Below are positions 4,545 through 5,029 of a stretch of 5,029 bases of DNA, piece after piece (the first letter of the stretch is position 1; each line of letters starts with the position of its first letter). The stretch lies in NCBI GenBank assembly GCA_946222435.1, contig CAMIOJ010000184.1, positions 1 to 5,029 of the forward strand, written 5' to 3'. The notes under the pieces are model-generated. The model had not been told where the DNA came from, ran no database searches, and was given only the letters and a program-made list of their open reading frames with translations. A program made the translations under genes and the position numbers. Source of the stretch: an uncultured Micrococcus sp. GTDB lineage: Bacteria > Actinomycetota > Actinomycetes > Actinomycetales > Micrococcaceae.

Positions 4545-5029
4545 TCACTCGCCCGGGTGTGTCATGGACATGGTGTCGAGGGCCTGGTCCAGCTGCTCCT
4601 CGGTGACCTCGCCGCGCTCCACGTAGCCGAGGTCCACGACCGCCTCGCGGACGGTCATCTTGCTGGCCACGGAGTGCTTGGCGATCTTGGCGGCGGCCTC
4701 GTAGCCGATCACCTTGTTCAACGGGGTGACGATGGACGGGGAGGCGCCGGCCAGGAAGGTGCAGCGCTCCTCGTTGGCGGTCAGGCCGTCGATCATCTTG
4801 TCCGCCATCACGCGGGAGGTGTTGGCGAGCAGGCGGATGGACTCGAGCAGGTTGGCGGCCATCACCGGGATGCCGACGTTCAGCTCGAAGGCGCCGTTGG
4901 TGGAGGACAGGGCCACGGTGGTGTCGTTGCCGACCACCTGGGCGCACACCATGATCGCGGCCTCGCAGATCACCGGGTTGACCTTGCCCGGCATGATCGA
5001 GGAGCCCGGCTGCAGGTCCGGGATGGCGA
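4545..5029 (-). CDS. fumC: Class II fumarate hydratase, C-terminal part; 5' end outside window
   Basis: Catalyses the reversible hydration of fumarate to L-malate in the TCA cycle; a cytoplasmic, iron-independent homotetramer in this family. The 160 visible residues begin just before the superfamily signature GSSIMPGKVNP (4974-5006), which contains the active-site serine loop. They continue through NGAFELNVGIPVMAANLLESI (the central helical bundle region), NEERCTFLAGASPSIVTPLNKVIGYEAAAKIAK, which is typical of fumarases rather than aspartases, and the small C-terminal domain TVREAVVDLGYVERGEVTEEQLDQALD. The end, with TGA at 4545-4547, is natural, so only the N-terminal two-thirds is missing, cut by the window edge. 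A strong hairpin downstream probably ends the transcript. Aspartate ammonia-lyase is the only serious alternative and fits less well. Confidence 0.94.
   Translation of the reverse strand, partial: AIPDLQPGSSIMPGKVNPVICEAAIMVCAQVVGNDTTVALSSTNGAFELNVGIPVMAANLLESIRLLANTSRVMADKMIDGLTANEERCTFLAGASPSIVTPLNKVIGYEAAAKIAKHSVASKMTVREAVVDLGYVERGEVTEEQLDQALDTMSMTHPGE

Noticed and set aside
4528..4947. Second minus-strand frame over fumC
   Set aside because: Overlaps the fumarase frame, which carries the family signature; the alternative is Arg/His-rich.
1..5029. CRISPR array, insertion sequence or tRNA gene
   Set aside because: I found no regularly spaced long repeats, no transposase motifs or terminal repeats, and no cloverleaf-like segment with the conserved TTCGA arm and acceptor pairing.

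Overview
The window reads as chromosomal DNA of a very GC-rich actinobacterium, probably Micrococcaceae (Micrococcus or Kocuria type). The reasons are third codon positions that are almost all G or C, AGGAGG ribosome sites with GTG starts, and proteins of mycobacterial/actinobacterial type. The gene set recalls the M. tuberculosis Rv1086 (Z-prenyl synthase) - Rv1095 (phoH2) - Rv1098c (fumarase) neighbourhood. That comparison is from memory, not from a search.

Layout: (1) 2-553 (+), the 3' part of a cis-prenyl diphosphate synthase. (2) 689-1405 (-), a complete rhomboid intramembrane protease, convergent with it. (3) 1406-1719, a divergent promoter region that holds what looks like a PHO box of three GTTCACC-like units at 11-bp spacing. 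(4) 1720-3180 (+), a complete PIN-PhoH fusion (PhoH2 type) ribonuclease/ATPase. (5) 3181-3513, a 333-bp gap without a protein gene but rich in structure: a hairpin behind phoH2, then on the minus strand a promoter, three helical elements and an intrinsic terminator with a T-run. I interpret this as an undescribed small RNA gene of about 160 nt. (6) 3514-4032 (+), a short A24-type prepilin peptidase, apparently leaderless. (7) 4035-4318 (-), a lower-GC orphan reading frame broken by a one-base frameshift. (8) 4319-4544, a gap with hairpins, including the likely fumC terminator. (9) 4545-5029 (-), the C-terminal third of class II fumarase.

The genes are mostly separate transcription units rather than one operon: cell-envelope lipid carrier synthesis, membrane proteolysis, RNA metabolism under phosphate stress, pilus maturation and the TCA cycle. 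The two points most worth following up are the PHO box ahead of phoH2, which ties the gene to phosphate limitation, and the structured minus-strand RNA. In that RNA, G-U wobbles occur only when it is read in the direction that also gives the T-run, and its C7 loop is complementary to a G-rich stretch near the start of the adjacent prepilin peptidase gene.
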